Of a stretch of DNA of 64,000 nucleotides, positions 1-8,780 are shown piece by piece; position 1 is the stretch's first letter; each line of letters opens with the position of its first letter. The notes beneath the pieces were generated by a model. It was not told where the DNA came from. It saw nothing but the letters and a program-made list of their open reading frames with translations, and ran no database searches. The position numbers were made by a program, and so were the translations under genes. Source of the DNA: Streptomyces sp. NBC_01481 (GTDB lineage Bacteria > Actinomycetota > Actinomycetes > Streptomycetales > Streptomycetaceae); assembly GCF_026339995.1 (NCBI RefSeq), contig NZ_JAPEPT010000004.1:806001-870000 (forward strand), in the 5' to 3' direction.

Positions 1-1222
1 AGATCTTGCGTGCGGCCTGCCGCTGCGCGGGCGGCAGTTCCCCGTGCACGCGCTCGGCGGTCTGCGCCACGGCACCCCGCACGCCGCCGCTGGCGTGGTA
101 GTCCACCAGCCGCAAAACGGATCCTTCACGACGGTTCCAGACCTCCCTCAGGACGTGGGCGAGGAGCGGCAGGGCGCCGGGCTGATCGGCTGCCTCGGCC
201 GACACCGTGGCCACCAGGTCGGCATCCACGCTCACGCCCGTGCGCACGGCCGGCTCAATGATGATGTCGCGCAGCCCTTGGCAGGCCGGAGGGCCGATGG
301 GCAACTGGACACCCTGGCGCAGCGCAGCCACCAGCTCCGGATGCGAGGAGCAGTGGGAATAGAAGTCGGCCCGTACGGCGATGACGGTCCGGATCCGGTG
401 ATCGGGAGTGCGGGCCAGATCGGCTATGGCGCTAAGGAAGGCATGTCGTTCGGCTGCGTCGATGCAGAGGGTGAAGACTTCCTCGAACTGGTCCACCACG
501 AGCACGACCCTGGTCCGGTCCGGTTGTCCGGCGAGCCAGGTTCTCAGGGAGACCTCCAGAGCCTGCTGGTCGTCGGCGAACTGACGGCGCGCGGAGCCGG
601 AGCCGATGCCGGTGAGCGAGGCCACTGCCACGGCGAGTTCGGTCAGCGGGTGCGCCCCGGCGGTCAACAGCAGGGGGTGCATATCCGGCGACAACGCGGG
701 CAGCAAACCGGCCCGCAGCAGGGAGGACTTGCCACTGCCCGATGCGCCGAACACGGCCAGGAGTCCGGCGCGTGCCGTCTGTTCAATCTGTTCGAGCAGA
801 TCCTTCACGAGATCATCGCGGCCGAAGAACATCTCGGCGTCCTCGGTGCCGAAAGCCGCGAGCCCCGGGTATGGACACTTCGAGCCCTGTTCGCCCAGGA
901 AATGACCGTCCGCAGACTGCGCCAGCTCCGATGACGCCGCGCGCCACCTCGCCTCCCACTGAGCCGCATTCCCGCCGCAGGCTTCGACGTAGGCGAGAGT
1001 GACCTCCAGCGTCGGAAACCGGTCGCCCTTGGCGGCCTCCGCCAGTGTGCTCGCGGAGTAGTGAGCCGTCTTCGCCAGCGAGCGGTAACTGGGCGCCCCG
1101 GCCTTCTCCCGCAAGTGCCGCAGTTCGAACGCCAGCCGCTGCACCGGACCCGCCTCGGGATCCACCGGCCGCTGCGGCCTGCCCGCGCGTGATCTTCGCC
1201 GTGACTCGTCCGTACCTGCCAC
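1..1222 (-). CDS. XRE-family HTH / nSTAND NTPase regulator, 3' end cut by window edge
   Basis: The gene reads leftward and runs off the window, leaving about 407 residues. The GTG start at 1222 follows a good GGAGGTG ribosome binding site. Residues about 25-80 form a helix-turn-helix (YRSLAKTAHYSASTLAEAAK). After the linker phrase CPYPGLAAF comes a STAND-type P-loop ATPase with Walker A GASGSGKSS and Walker B VVLVVDQFEEVF. Streptomyces proteins with this HTH-nSTAND arrangement usually end in WD40 or similar repeats, and that part would lie outside the window. They are thought to be ligand-sensing regulatory switches; the ligand is unknown. ATPase and HTH assignment is firm, function is not. 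Confidence 0.8.
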   Translation of the reverse strand, partial: MAGTDESRRRSRAGRPQRPVDPEAGPVQRLAFELRHLREKAGAPSYRSLAKTAHYSASTLAEAAKGDRFPTLEVTLAYVEACGGNAAQWEARWRAASSELAQSADGHFLGEQGSKCPYPGLAAFGTEDAEMFFGRDDLVKDLLEQIEQTARAGLLAVFGASGSGKSSLLRAGLLPALSPDMHPLLLTAGAHPLTELAVAVASLTGIGSGSARRQFADDQQALEVSLRTWLAGQPDRTRVVLVVDQFEEVFTLCIDAAERHAFLSAIADLARTPDHRIRTVIAVRADFYSHCSSHPELVAALRQGVQLPIGPPACQGLRDIIIEPAVRTGVSVDADLVATVSAEAADQPGALPLLAHVLREVWNRREGSVLRLVDYHASGGVRGAVAQTAERVHGELPPAQRQAARKI

Positions 1223-1451
1223 ACCGCCACCTCCGGCCGAATCCCCCCGGGCACGTGTGCCGGGCAACGCCCCCACATTGTTCGCATTGTCTGTCCGATG
1301 TCACCTGCGGTTTCGGACAATTCCCAGCCGTCCCACAGTCAACCGACATGGCAGGCCGTCACCGTGAACACGGGGTCCCTGAGCCGGCGTGCCGCAGCCG
1401 AACCACCCACAACAGCGCGGTGACCGCCCCACGGCGGTCACCCCTCGGAAG

Positions 1452-2081
1452 ATGAGGATCGGTACTGTGATCAGATTCAGCATCCGGACCAAAGCAGCAC
1501 GGATATTCGCCGCTTGTACGGTGGCCGCCGCGGCAGTCATCGCGGGAGCGGGAGCGACCGCCCAGGCCGCTCCGCAGCCAGCCACCGAACGAGGTTCGAA
1601 AGCCGGCCACGGGGTGGTCGCTTCGCTGCGCGGAGAGCGGGTCGACCTGTCAAAGGGCTGGCAGGGCGCGAAGGCGTGCGTCGTCCTCACCCACACCGAC
1701 GTCCGCTGTTACGCCTCCTACGCTGAGGCGAACGCGGCCTCACCGGCGAACAGCCACTCCTCCCAGACCCAGGCGGCGACCCCCAACCGTGTGCTCGGCA
1801 CCGCCAACTGCCCCAGCGGCTGGGTGTGCATCTACGAACACGGCAACTTCGACGGCCGCCGACTGCAGTTCAGCGATGAGTACTGGATGAGCCTGGCCCC
1901 GTACGGGTTCGAAAGGATGACCTCGTCCTGGCACAACAACCAGGACTGCGCCTGGTGGCAGGGCAAGAGCGACGCGGGCACCCTGGGCAACGGTTCCGGC
2001 TGGAACCTGGGCATGCCGGCCTGCTCCAGGGCCACGTCCATCGGCTCCTACAACGACGTGGCGGTTGACATCCACGGCTGA
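1452..2081 (+). CDS. secreted peptidase inhibitor I36 / crystallin-fold protein
   Basis: The ATG at 1452 starts a 209-residue protein with a clear signal peptide: basic start, then a hydrophobic stretch (AACTVAAAAVIAGAGATAQA). An upstream in-frame ATG at 1389 would put a long tail before the signal and is less likely. The C-terminal half has the pattern CPSGWVCIYEHGNFDG plus paired cysteines, typical of the small beta/gamma-crystallin-like I36 family that includes the metalloproteinase inhibitor SMPI. It is probably exported and may inhibit proteases, but the target cannot be read from sequence. It stands alone and is followed by a strong terminator hairpin. Confidence 0.7.
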   Translation: MRIGTVIRFSIRTKAARIFAACTVAAAAVIAGAGATAQAAPQPATERGSKAGHGVVASLRGERVDLSKGWQGAKACVVLTHTDVRCYASYAEANAASPANSHSSQTQAATPNRVLGTANCPSGWVCIYEHGNFDGRRLQFSDEYWMSLAPYGFERMTSSWHNNQDCAWWQGKSDAGTLGNGSGWNLGMPACSRATSIGSYNDVAVDIHG

Positions 2082-2104
2082 CCCAGTGGCTGCCTGACAC
2101 GCGA

Positions 2105-2150
2105 CAATGACGGCCCGCATGGCCCGCTGTGGCCCTACGGGCCGTCATTG
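2105..2150 (+). terminator. Intrinsic terminator-like hairpin
   Basis: A perfect 13-bp inverted repeat (CAATGACGGCCCG and its complement) at 2105-2117 and 2138-2150 encloses a 20-nt loop. It begins 23 nt after the stop of the secreted I36-type gene. There is no long T tract, which is usual for Streptomyces terminators. Confidence 0.65.
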
Positions 2151-2338
2151 CTCCGCCGGGCATCCAGGTGGCCGACCGTTCTCAGCGTCCGGGTGCCGGG
2201 GGAAGGCAGCCTCCACTGCCTCGGCAAGGTCATCCGCAGCGGTGCAGGCGGCCCGGACCGGTGGCGGGGCTGGCAGGCCGCCGCCCTCGCTGACCAGCGG
2301 GCTGCACCAGCCGCCGAGGGGCGAGTTCGGATCGCCGG

Positions 2339-2376
2339 TTGACCTTTACGTAGCGTCAACTTCTACCGTTGACGTC
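2339..2376 (+). promoter_or_regulatory. MerR-type promoter/operator, probably leaderless
   Basis: TTGACC (2339-2344) and TACCGT (2364-2369) form -35 and -10 elements separated by 19 bp, the overlong spacer characteristic of promoters activated by MerR-family proteins. The arms TTGAC and GTCAA at 2339-2359 form an inverted repeat within it. The ATG of the MerR gene lies only 7 nt after the -10 and has no ribosome binding site, so the mRNA is probably leaderless. This fits autoregulation. Confidence 0.55.
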
Positions 2377-3123
2377 ATGGAGTGGTCGATCCAGGACATC
2401 GCGCGGCGCGCCGGTACCACGAGCCGGACGCTGCGGCACTACGGCGAACTCGGGCTGCTCGTTCCGAGCCGTGTCGGAAGCAACGGCTACCGCTACTACG
2501 GCCAGGACGAGCTCGTGCGCCTGCAGCGCATTCTGCTGCTGCGCCAGCTCGGGCTCTCTCTGCCCGCAATCGCCGAGGTCCTTGCGGGGCAGCAGGAGAC
2601 AGCCGCCGCCCTGCGGACGCACCTGGAGCTGCTGGAACACGAGCGCGCGCGCATCGGCCGGCAGATCGCCGCAGTGCGGACCACCCTCGACAAGACGAGG
2701 CGAGGAGAGCAGCTCATGCCCGAGGAAGTGCTGGACGGCTTCGATCACACCCAGTACGAGCAGGAGGTCACCGAGCGCTGGGGCCGGGACGCCTACGTGA
2801 ACGGCGACAACTGGTGGCGGTCCCTCACGGACGAAGAGAAGCGGGACTTCAAGGAGCGCCAGGCGGCGATCTCGACGGACTTCGTCACCGCCTTTGAATC
2901 CGGGAAGGCCGCGGACGACGACGAGGTGCAGGACATCGCCCGGCGCCACTGTGCGTGGCTGTCCGGACCGGTGCGTGTCAGTCGCTCGTACGTCATTGGG
3001 CTGGGTGAACTCTATGTCGCCGATCCCCGGTTCACCGCCGTGTACGACCAGCACGCCGAGGGAGCCGCCGTGTTTGTCCGCGACGCTCTCAAGGTCTACG
3101 CGGAGCGGCATCTGACCGACTGA
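2377..3123 (+). CDS. MerR-family regulator with TipAS-like ligand domain
   Basis: This is a 248-residue protein. Residues 1-70 are a MerR winged helix (IQDIARRAGTTSRTLRHYGE, then NGYRYYGQDELVRLQRILLL). A coiled-coil dimerisation helix follows, then a TipAS-type C-terminal domain (region of GFDHTQYEQEVTERWG through the conserved ARRHCAWLSG stretch). TipA-class regulators bind thiopeptide-like or other small molecules and activate their own promoters. The start at 2377 is chosen because translation further upstream (from 2107) has no family similarity and because the ATG sits right behind the MerR-type promoter. No obvious target gene is adjacent, so it may act mainly on itself and on distant genes. 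Confidence 0.85.
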   Translation: MEWSIQDIARRAGTTSRTLRHYGELGLLVPSRVGSNGYRYYGQDELVRLQRILLLRQLGLSLPAIAEVLAGQQETAAALRTHLELLEHERARIGRQIAAVRTTLDKTRRGEQLMPEEVLDGFDHTQYEQEVTERWGRDAYVNGDNWWRSLTDEEKRDFKERQAAISTDFVTAFESGKAADDDEVQDIARRHCAWLSGPVRVSRSYVIGLGELYVADPRFTAVYDQHAEGAAVFVRDALKVYAERHLTD

Positions 3124-3337
3124 CGAGTCGGCGCTCCTCGCCGCGTCTGAGCGCCCAGCAGTGTGTCTGTGGCACACCGCAGCGACACGACTGCCCGTCC
3201 TGGGGCGAGTGGTGAGGGCTGCCAGGGACGTGCCGACCGTCCGGCCCGAAGACGGTACCGATGGCCGGCTCAGGCGCCGCCAACTCCCACCACACCATCC
3301 GGACTGGCGCGTTGCACTGCTATCTGCGCCGGCGCGT

Positions 3338-3991
3338 CTACGGCCGTGAGCCCGCGGTCTCCGAGCGGAAGCCGTGCCCGAGTTCCGGGCGCCCGAGGCC
3401 GAAGTAGTGCCGGAAGTTGTAGATCAGCGGACTCCAGGCCGCAGGGTCAATGTGCTGGGTGCCAGGAACCACTACGGAGGCAGCGGCGTGGATTCGTACG
3501 ACATCGCATACCACGATCCGGAACCCGCCCTCGGGGCCAGCCGGCGTGATGGTCCGCACTGTGGCCTCCAGCTGCAGCGGGCACTCGGCGACGCGTGGTG
3601 GCCCGACCACCTCCGAGTCCTGGGGATGCAGTCCGGCGGCGGCAAACTTATCCGGCTCATGGCGGTATATGCCTCGTTTGGCGGCCGGTACCGGGGTCGC
3701 GCCGGTGAGCGGGGCGAGGCGTTCCACCGCCTCCCACAGTTCGGGCGAGGGAAGATTGATGACCAGCTCCGGGCGGTCCGCGAGATTGGTGACGGTGCGG
3801 CCCTCCGCGCCCAGGCCGAGGACGACGGTGTGGCCCAGTGCCCAGAGTGAGGAGATCGGGGCGAGGTTGGCCGTGCCGTCGGGGTTCGCCGTGGTCAGCA
3901 GGGCGACGGGGGTGCCGAAGTACAGAATGCTGGGGGACAGGGGGAGATGGTCGGTGGCCGTGGTGGCCCTCGGAGTCGTGGCACTGTTCAT
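3338..3991 (-). CDS. flavin reductase-like (FMN-binding split-barrel) domain protein
   Basis: 217 residues starting at ATG 3991. The N-terminal ILYFGTPVALLTTANPDGTA and the following ALGHTVVLGLGAEGRTVTNL match the flavin reductase-like/FMN-binding split barrel used by two-component monooxygenases and NADH:FMN oxidoreductases. It is divergent from the ArsR-type regulator at 4022, with only about 30 bp between the starts, so that regulator may control it. The substrate is unknown. A longer reading frame upstream (to 4213) overlaps the regulator and is not supported. Confidence 0.75.
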   Translation of the reverse strand: MNSATTPRATTATDHLPLSPSILYFGTPVALLTTANPDGTANLAPISSLWALGHTVVLGLGAEGRTVTNLADRPELVINLPSPELWEAVERLAPLTGATPVPAAKRGIYRHEPDKFAAAGLHPQDSEVVGPPRVAECPLQLEATVRTITPAGPEGGFRIVVCDVVRIHAAASVVVPGTQHIDPAAWSPLIYNFRHYFGLGRPELGHGFRSETAGSRP

Positions 3992-4021
3992 GATGCAGCA
4001 CGCTAGAGCGCCGAAACTTCG

Positions 4022-4807
4022 GTGCCCGCCGAAGCATCGACCGGCCAGAATAGCCGCCATGAGCCAGTCCCAGCCCCCGAGTCCGACAGCGGGCAGCGTC
4101 GCCAGCCCCGACCTCGCTTCCTGGCAGGGTTGCTCGCCGACCGCACCCGGGCAGCGATGTGCCTGGCCATGCTCGACGGACGCGCCTGGACCGCGACCGA
4201 GCTGGCCCGGCACGCCGCGGTCGCACCCTCAACGGCCACCGGGCATCTCCATCAACTGGTCGCGGGCGGACTGCTGGCGGAGGAGCGGCAGGGACGGCAC
4301 CGGTATCTACGCATCTCCGGCCCCGCCACCGCGGAGATGATCGAAAGCCTGGCCTCACATGCCCCTCTGCAGACCGTCCCGGTCCGATCGCTGGCCGACG
4401 CCCACCGGCGCCGCGCACTGGCGCACGCCCGGACCTGCTACGACCACCTGGCGGGCGCGGTCGCCGTAGCGATCACCGACGCCATGGCCGAGCGAGCCCT
4501 GCTGACCTGGGACTACGGACCTTCGCTCACCGAGACGGGCAAGATCTGGCTGCGCGACCTCGGCATCGACGACCACCGTCCCCGTGGGTCCAACCGCGCC
4601 CATATCCGAACCTGCCTCGACTGGACGGAGCGGCGCCCGCACCTGGCGGGCGCCGTGGCTGCCGCACTCTTCCAACACGCCCTCGATGACGGCTGGGTCA
4701 CACGCAAGGGCACGACCCGCGTCATCGCTCTGACAGACGCAGGGCGCGCCGTACTGCGAGAGCAGCTCGGGCTCAGGGACGCGGTACTGAACGCTCCCGC
4801 CTCCTGA
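4022..4807 (+). CDS. ArsR-type winged-helix transcriptional regulator
   Basis: 261 residues with the listed GTG start. An ArsR-like winged helix covers about residues 35-105 (RAAMCLAMLDGRAWTATELA, then APSTATGHLHQLVAGGLLAE). A C-terminal helical region has HLAGAVAAALFQHALDDGWV, as in Streptomyces metalloregulator-like proteins. The start is doubtful: GTG 4022 has no ribosome binding site, and an ATG at 4060 in another frame gives a plausible N-terminus that would need a frameshift to join. It probably represses the divergent flavin reductase-like gene. Confidence 0.7.
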   Translation: MPAEASTGQNSRHEPVPAPESDSGQRRQPRPRFLAGLLADRTRAAMCLAMLDGRAWTATELARHAAVAPSTATGHLHQLVAGGLLAEERQGRHRYLRISGPATAEMIESLASHAPLQTVPVRSLADAHRRRALAHARTCYDHLAGAVAVAITDAMAERALLTWDYGPSLTETGKIWLRDLGIDDHRPRGSNRAHIRTCLDWTERRPHLAGAVAAALFQHALDDGWVTRKGTTRVIALTDAGRAVLREQLGLRDAVLNAPAS

Positions 4808-4910
4808 GAGCCGCCAACGGGTAGCCGCCGAACACGGCCACCACCACCCGCGGCGGTGCGCTGGGGATATTCGCTGGTCGCCGCTTGTGGGTGGTATCCA
4901 TATTGCCGCC

Positions 4911-5441
4911 ATGGATCCCGTGAATCTTGAGACCGGCCGTCTGGTGCTGCGAGCCGTCACGTCTGCCGACGCGGATGCGATGTACGAAGCCTGCCAGGAC
5001 GAGGACATCCAGTTCTATACGCCGGTGCTGGTGCCGTACCGGCGTGAGGACGCGGAGAAGCGTATCGGTGAGGAACTGCCCGCGGGCTGGGCCACGGACA
5101 AGAACTACACCCTTGGCGCCTTCCGCAAGGACAGCGGCGCCCTGGTCGGGTCGTACTGCCTGTTCATCGTCAGTCCGGGCGTCTACGAACTCGGCTACTG
5201 GGCGGTCATGGAGCAGCGCGGCCGCGGGTATTCGGTCGAGGCCGCCCGGGCGCTGTGCGACTGGGGCTGCGCCACCCTCGACGTCCACCGCATCGAGTGG
5301 TGGGCCATGGCTGGGAACACCGGGTCGCGTGCCGTCGCCGAGAAGCTCGGCTTCACCGTCGAAGGGACTCTGCGTAACCGCGGTATTGCCAACGACGGCA
5401 AGCCGCACGACTGGTGGGTGGGCGGACTGCTGAGGCCTTGA
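4911..5441 (+). CDS. GNAT acetyltransferase, RimJ/RimL type
   Basis: 176 residues from ATG 4911. The opening (LETGRLVLRAVTSADADAMY) and the acetyl-CoA pocket (GYWAVMEQRGRGYSVEAARA, then AGNTGSRAVAEKLGF) are those of RimJ/RimL-type N-acetyltransferases. Those enzymes acetylate ribosomal protein N-termini or small amines; the substrate here is not predictable. An upstream in-frame GTG (4887) adds eight residues with no family match. Confidence 0.8.
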   Translation: MDPVNLETGRLVLRAVTSADADAMYEACQDEDIQFYTPVLVPYRREDAEKRIGEELPAGWATDKNYTLGAFRKDSGALVGSYCLFIVSPGVYELGYWAVMEQRGRGYSVEAARALCDWGCATLDVHRIEWWAMAGNTGSRAVAEKLGFTVEGTLRNRGIANDGKPHDWWVGGLLRP

Positions 5442-5490
5442 GGCTTGAGCCACTGATCATGGAAGATGCGCCGATGACCAGTAACAGGAG

Positions 5491-5901
5491 TTGGTGGTCC
5501 GGGCCCAAGCCGAGGGGCTGCAGCTGACCGGCGAAGGAGGGTTGTTGCAGCAGCTGACGAAACGGCTGCTGGAGTCCGCTCTGGAGGGCGAGGTCACCGA
5601 CCACCTCGGCTATGACCGGCACGATCCGGCCGGGAAGAACGGCGGCAATTCCCGCAACGGGACCCGTTCCAAGACCGTGTTGACCGAGGTCGGGCCGGTG
5701 GAGATAGCCGTGCCCCGCGACCGCGTCCTCGTCGACGGCACCGACGCCGTCCTGATGGGGCACGTGTCAGGGACCGTACGCGCGACGGGCAAGTCCTTCG
5801 AGGGCCCGTTCGCGCTGCACCTCACCGTCGACGACGGCCGGATCACCCGGCACCACCTGTACGAGAACTGCCTGTCGATCGCCGAGGCCTGCGCCACGTG
5901 A
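5491..5901 (+). pseudogene. IS256-family transposase N-terminus fused to SnoaL-like C-terminus
   Basis: One open frame of 136 codons joins two unrelated parts. Codons 1-78 match the start of IS256-family transposases (GGLLQQLTKRLLESALEG, then TDHLGYDRHDPAGKNGG and TVLTEVGPVEIAVPRDR). From codon 79 (about 5725) the sequence becomes the second half of a SnoaL/NTF2-like protein (MGHVSGTVRATGKSFEGPFA, then DDGRITRHHLYENCLSI). Neither half is complete: the transposase DDE catalytic region is absent, and so is the N-terminal part of the SnoaL cone. The join looks like an IS insertion followed by deletion. It might still be translated but is unlikely to transpose. Confidence 0.65.
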
Positions 5902-6087
5902 AGGCGTGCGCCGCGGTCCCGCAGTTTCGCGACTGCAGGGAGCACCTCGCCGCCGTGGGCGAAGACGAGCAGCCGGTACCCGTCCTACTTGGGCTCGAAC
6001 ACGATGCCGCCGGGCAGCGCCCCGGGCGAGGTCTGCCGATCGAGGGCCTGCGCCACCCATGGGCACGAGCGGTGGGTTGATCGTCAC
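5890..6087 (-). pseudogene. ATP-dependent DNA ligase, N-terminal remnant
   Basis: Reading leftward from GTG 6087, the frame opens with MTINPPLVPM. After a one-base frame change it gives ALPGGIVFEPK, a stop, then DGYRLLVFAHGGEVLPAV. This is the nucleotidyl-transfer motif (K-x-D-G) of ATP-dependent DNA ligases, whose lysine carries AMP. The residue after the lysine is a TAG stop where relatives have tryptophan or alanine. The gene then ends against the SnoaL chimera. Other ligase fragments lie at about 49.05 kb and 57.4-57.9 kb. Confidence 0.6.
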
Positions 6088-6096
6088 GTTCCCGCA

Positions 6097-6396
6097 CTAC
6101 ACGCCCCGGCCGTCGCGGTAGCGAGGGTCACCCTGCATGGCCGCCTCGTCACGAGCTGCAGGGCTCCTGCCGGCCTGCTTCTTGGCTGCGGCCTGCGTGG
6201 CCGCCCCGGCCGCCGTCGTCTTCTTCGAGGCCCGCCTCATCGGGCCCGGGATGCCGTGGGCGGTGTCGTCCTGGTCGTTCTCACCGCGGGATACGCGGCC
6301 CCTGACCACACGCTTGTTCAGTCGGCCCATGAGGTCGACACCGGGGGCGTGCGGGGCCTCGTGTTCGGCGGCCGACGCGGCCTCGAGCACCCCCAT
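6097..6396 (-). CDS. small basic hypothetical protein
   Basis: 99 codons with a lysine/alanine-rich middle (KKTTAAGAATQAAAKKQAGR), resembling the disordered basic tails of DNA-binding proteins such as Ku. It precedes the ligase remnant on the same strand, so it could be the tail of a former repair gene. I recognise no domain, and in this GC-rich DNA the frame could be chance. Confidence 0.2.
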   Translation of the reverse strand: MGVLEAASAAEHEAPHAPGVDLMGRLNKRVVRGRVSRGENDQDDTAHGIPGPMRRASKKTTAAGAATQAAAKKQAGRSPAARDEAAMQGDPRYRDGRGV

Positions 6397-6455
6397 GACC
6401 GGTCATGGCGCGACACTGGGTTCAGAGACAGCTGCCGGACTGAGGAGGTAGACCG

Positions 6456-7277
6456 ATGGCCACAATGCACGAGGGCTCGGAGGCCGTGCCGGTCGTACGC
6501 CGTCGGCCCGATTCGATCGACTGCGTGGTCTGGGAGCCGAGCGAGCGCTGGGTGCGGGCGACCAAGGGCCAGAACACGGTCGTGGACAGCCGCCGCGCGG
6601 TTCTTGTGTGGGAGCCCGGCCGTCCCGTACCCCTGTACGCCTTCCCGGCAGCAGACGTCAGGATGGATCTGCTGCGAAGGACCGAGCGGCCCGCCAACCC
6701 CCGGCGTCATGCGGGAGCGACGGTCTTCTACGACCTCGTGCTCGCGGATCAGACCGTCCGTACGGCGGCCTGGACCTATCCCGGTGAAGAGCTGGCCGGA
6801 TACATCAGCTTCGAATGGTTCGGCCACGAGGTACTCGACCACTGGTACGAAGAGGACGAGGAGATCTTCGTGCACCCGCGTGACCCGCACAGCCGGGTGG
6901 ACACGCTGCCCAGTACCCGGCACGTACAGGTCGAGATCGAAGGCACCGTTGTCGCCGATACGCGTACGCCGGTTCTGTTGTTCGAGACGCATCTGCCGGT
7001 CCGCTGTTACCTCCCGCGGGAGGACGTCCGCCTTGATCTGTTCACCCCGACCAGCACACGAACCCGTTGCCCGTACAAGGGCGTGGCGACCGAGTACTGG
7101 TCATGGGCGAACGGCGCCGACCTAGTTCCCGACGTCGCCTGGAGCTATCCCGATCCGCTGCCCTCCGTGCGGATCATCAAGGACCTCGTGGCCTTCTACA
7201 ACGAGTCCGTAGACATCGTCATCGACGGAGAGCGGCAGCAGCGTCCGGTCACCTTCTTCAGCAAGCCTTCGCGGTAG
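6456..7277 (+). CDS. double DUF427 domain protein
   Basis: 273 residues. A strong AGGAGG site about 8 nt before ATG 6456 sets the start. Two copies of the DUF427 fold are visible. The first, about residues 20-120, carries AVLVWEPGRPVPLYAFPAAD and FYDLVLADQTVRTAAWTYPG. The second, about 135-240, carries TPVLLFETHLPVRCYLPRED and CPYKGVATEYWSW. DUF427 proteins are common in actinobacteria and have no established biochemical role. The pairing in one chain is usual for this subgroup. Confidence 0.8.
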   Translation: MATMHEGSEAVPVVRRRPDSIDCVVWEPSERWVRATKGQNTVVDSRRAVLVWEPGRPVPLYAFPAADVRMDLLRRTERPANPRRHAGATVFYDLVLADQTVRTAAWTYPGEELAGYISFEWFGHEVLDHWYEEDEEIFVHPRDPHSRVDTLPSTRHVQVEIEGTVVADTRTPVLLFETHLPVRCYLPREDVRLDLFTPTSTRTRCPYKGVATEYWSWANGADLVPDVAWSYPDPLPSVRIIKDLVAFYNESVDIVIDGERQQRPVTFFSKPSR

Positions 7278-7569
7278 AGGACCTGCCAAGAGCACGAGGG
7301 GAGGACCGGGCAAGGCCGCGGAGCCCGGATGAGGGAACTGGGACGAGGCGCCAGCCCTCCTGGAAGCGCTGCGTGCGCAGGGTGAGGCGGCCGGCACGGC
7401 TGGACGCTGCACACTTCGCTCCTCCCCACTGTGCAGCCCGCTCTGGTCCCGTCCGTTGAAGCAGCAGGCAACTCACGGCCGCAGGCATTCTCTCTGCGGG
7501 TCAAAGCAGACGAGTCCGGGCTCGCGTGCCAAAGGTTGTCTCATACCTGTTGGGGCTTGGTGTGCGTTG

Positions 7570-8089
7570 GTCGGGTTGTGCAGGTGCTGACAGCTGAACG
7601 TGGCGACGTGATCGACGCGTTCACCGAGCTGGCGCCGGTCCGGTTTGGCGGCTGGTGCGGGTGGGGGAGCAGGCCGGCGGGCCGGATCTGGGGGAGGGGA
7701 GGCCGGGTCGGCCGTGGTCGCTGCCGTTGGCGGACCCTGTCTGGGTCGACGAACGCGAGCGCCGTCTGTTCGTTGCCCAATTCGATCCGGAGTCGATCCG
7801 GTGGGCGGCCGACGGCAGGTCAGCCGGCCGTGCCGTGCTGGCGGCGCTGCGGGCGGCTGGGTTCACCTACAGCGCGCGCCATCACCGGCCCACCCTCCGC
7901 GGCCCGCGGAGGGTAGATCTGCCCTGGAGCTATCTCGGCGCGGATCCTCATGCGGGCGCCAACTACGCCGGACAGCCTGCCGTCGCCTCGTACTACCGAC
8001 CGGCCGTGCCGGGGAAGGGCGGCATCATGGCACGTGGCTTTCCGGTTGGGGGCCCGTGTTGTCAGCCTGGTGGGGGCCGCGGCGCGTGA
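7570..8089 (+). pseudogene. IS5-like transposase N-terminal remnant plus unknown frame
   Basis: From about 7580 the translation VLTAERGDVIDAFTELAPV, then after a frame change near 7650 RLVRVGEQAGGPDLGEGRPG and RPWSLPLAD, resembles the beginning of IS5-group transposases (normally followed by RVLLVAVYYRTNLT). The match stops at about 7735 and continues into codons I do not recognise (FVAQFDPESIRWAADGRSAG, then AALRAAGFTYSARHHRP). The catalytic domain is missing. An IS end was probably left here by deletion; the second half may belong to another lost gene. Confidence 0.4.
7892..7914. terminator. Strong short hairpin
   Basis: ACCCTCCGCG and its exact complement enclose a 3-nt loop. It lies inside the degenerate region after the IS5-like remnant. 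It could terminate transcription from either side; no intact gene ends immediately next to it. Confidence 0.35.
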
Positions 8090-8168
8090 TCGGGCTCCTG
8101 CGCGACGTCGACGGCCACCGGGTGAGTGGCACCTTCACTCAGATCGGGATCACTTCGGCACGGTGGAC

Positions 8169-8780
8169 CTATGCGTCGGCCCCGTACGTCCCGTACTGAG
8201 GATGTCCCCTCGATTCGTAGACGTGGACCGCGAGTCCGCGCGGTGTCGTCTCATTGCGGACGAGGCGCAGGCCGGCCGGGGTGCCGCCGTCGGGGAACAG
8301 GCGCCGGCCGGTGCCCACGACCACCGGGGCGATCACGAGGCGCAGCTCGTCGACCAGGCCGGCGGCAAGCAGGGACTGGGCCAGCCGGGCGCTGCCGTGG
8401 ATCTGCAGCTCGCGGCCGGGCTGCCGTTTCAGTTCGGCGACCTGTGCGGGGACGTCGCCGGAGAGGATCGTACTCGGGTGCCACTCGGCCTTGGTCAGGC
8501 TGTGGGAGGCTACGTACTTCGGCAGGTGGTTCATGATGCTGGCGAGCGGGTGTTCGGTCATCTGGGGCCAGTCCCGCGCGAAGTTCGCGTAGGTGCGGCG
8601 GCCGAACAGGAATGCGTCCGCCTGTCCGAGCCAGGTGCCGGCCTGCCGCTCGAACTCCTCGTCCAGGTGCGGCACGAACCAGCCGCCCCGGGTGAATCCG
8701 TCGCTGGTGTCCTCGTCCGGGGAACCGGGGCCCTGGGAGACGCCGTCCAGCGACAGGAACTCCTGCAGTACCAGTCTCAT
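8169..8780 (-). CDS. dihydrofolate reductase-like (RibD C-terminal fold) protein
   Basis: 203 residues from ATG 8780. MRLVLQEFLSLDGVSQGPGS, ADAFLFGRRTYANFARDWPQ and the NADPH-side ELQIHGSARLAQSLLAAGLV with PVVVGTGRRLFPDG define the RibD-C/DHFR-like family. These proteins probably reduce a pterin-, flavin- or drug-like substrate with NAD(P)H. It is divergent from a second member at 9009. The in-frame ATG at 8822 is less likely because family members begin at the MRLVLQ strand. Confidence 0.8.
   Translation of the reverse strand: MRLVLQEFLSLDGVSQGPGSPDEDTSDGFTRGGWFVPHLDEEFERQAGTWLGQADAFLFGRRTYANFARDWPQMTEHPLASIMNHLPKYVASHSLTKAEWHPSTILSGDVPAQVAELKRQPGRELQIHGSARLAQSLLAAGLVDELRLVIAPVVVGTGRRLFPDGGTPAGLRLVRNETTPRGLAVHVYESRGHPQYGTYGADA

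Noticed and set aside
44..934. Plus-strand frame of 296 codons at the left edge
   Set aside because: Antisense of the nSTAND regulator, where Walker A/B and HTH are visible on the minus strand.
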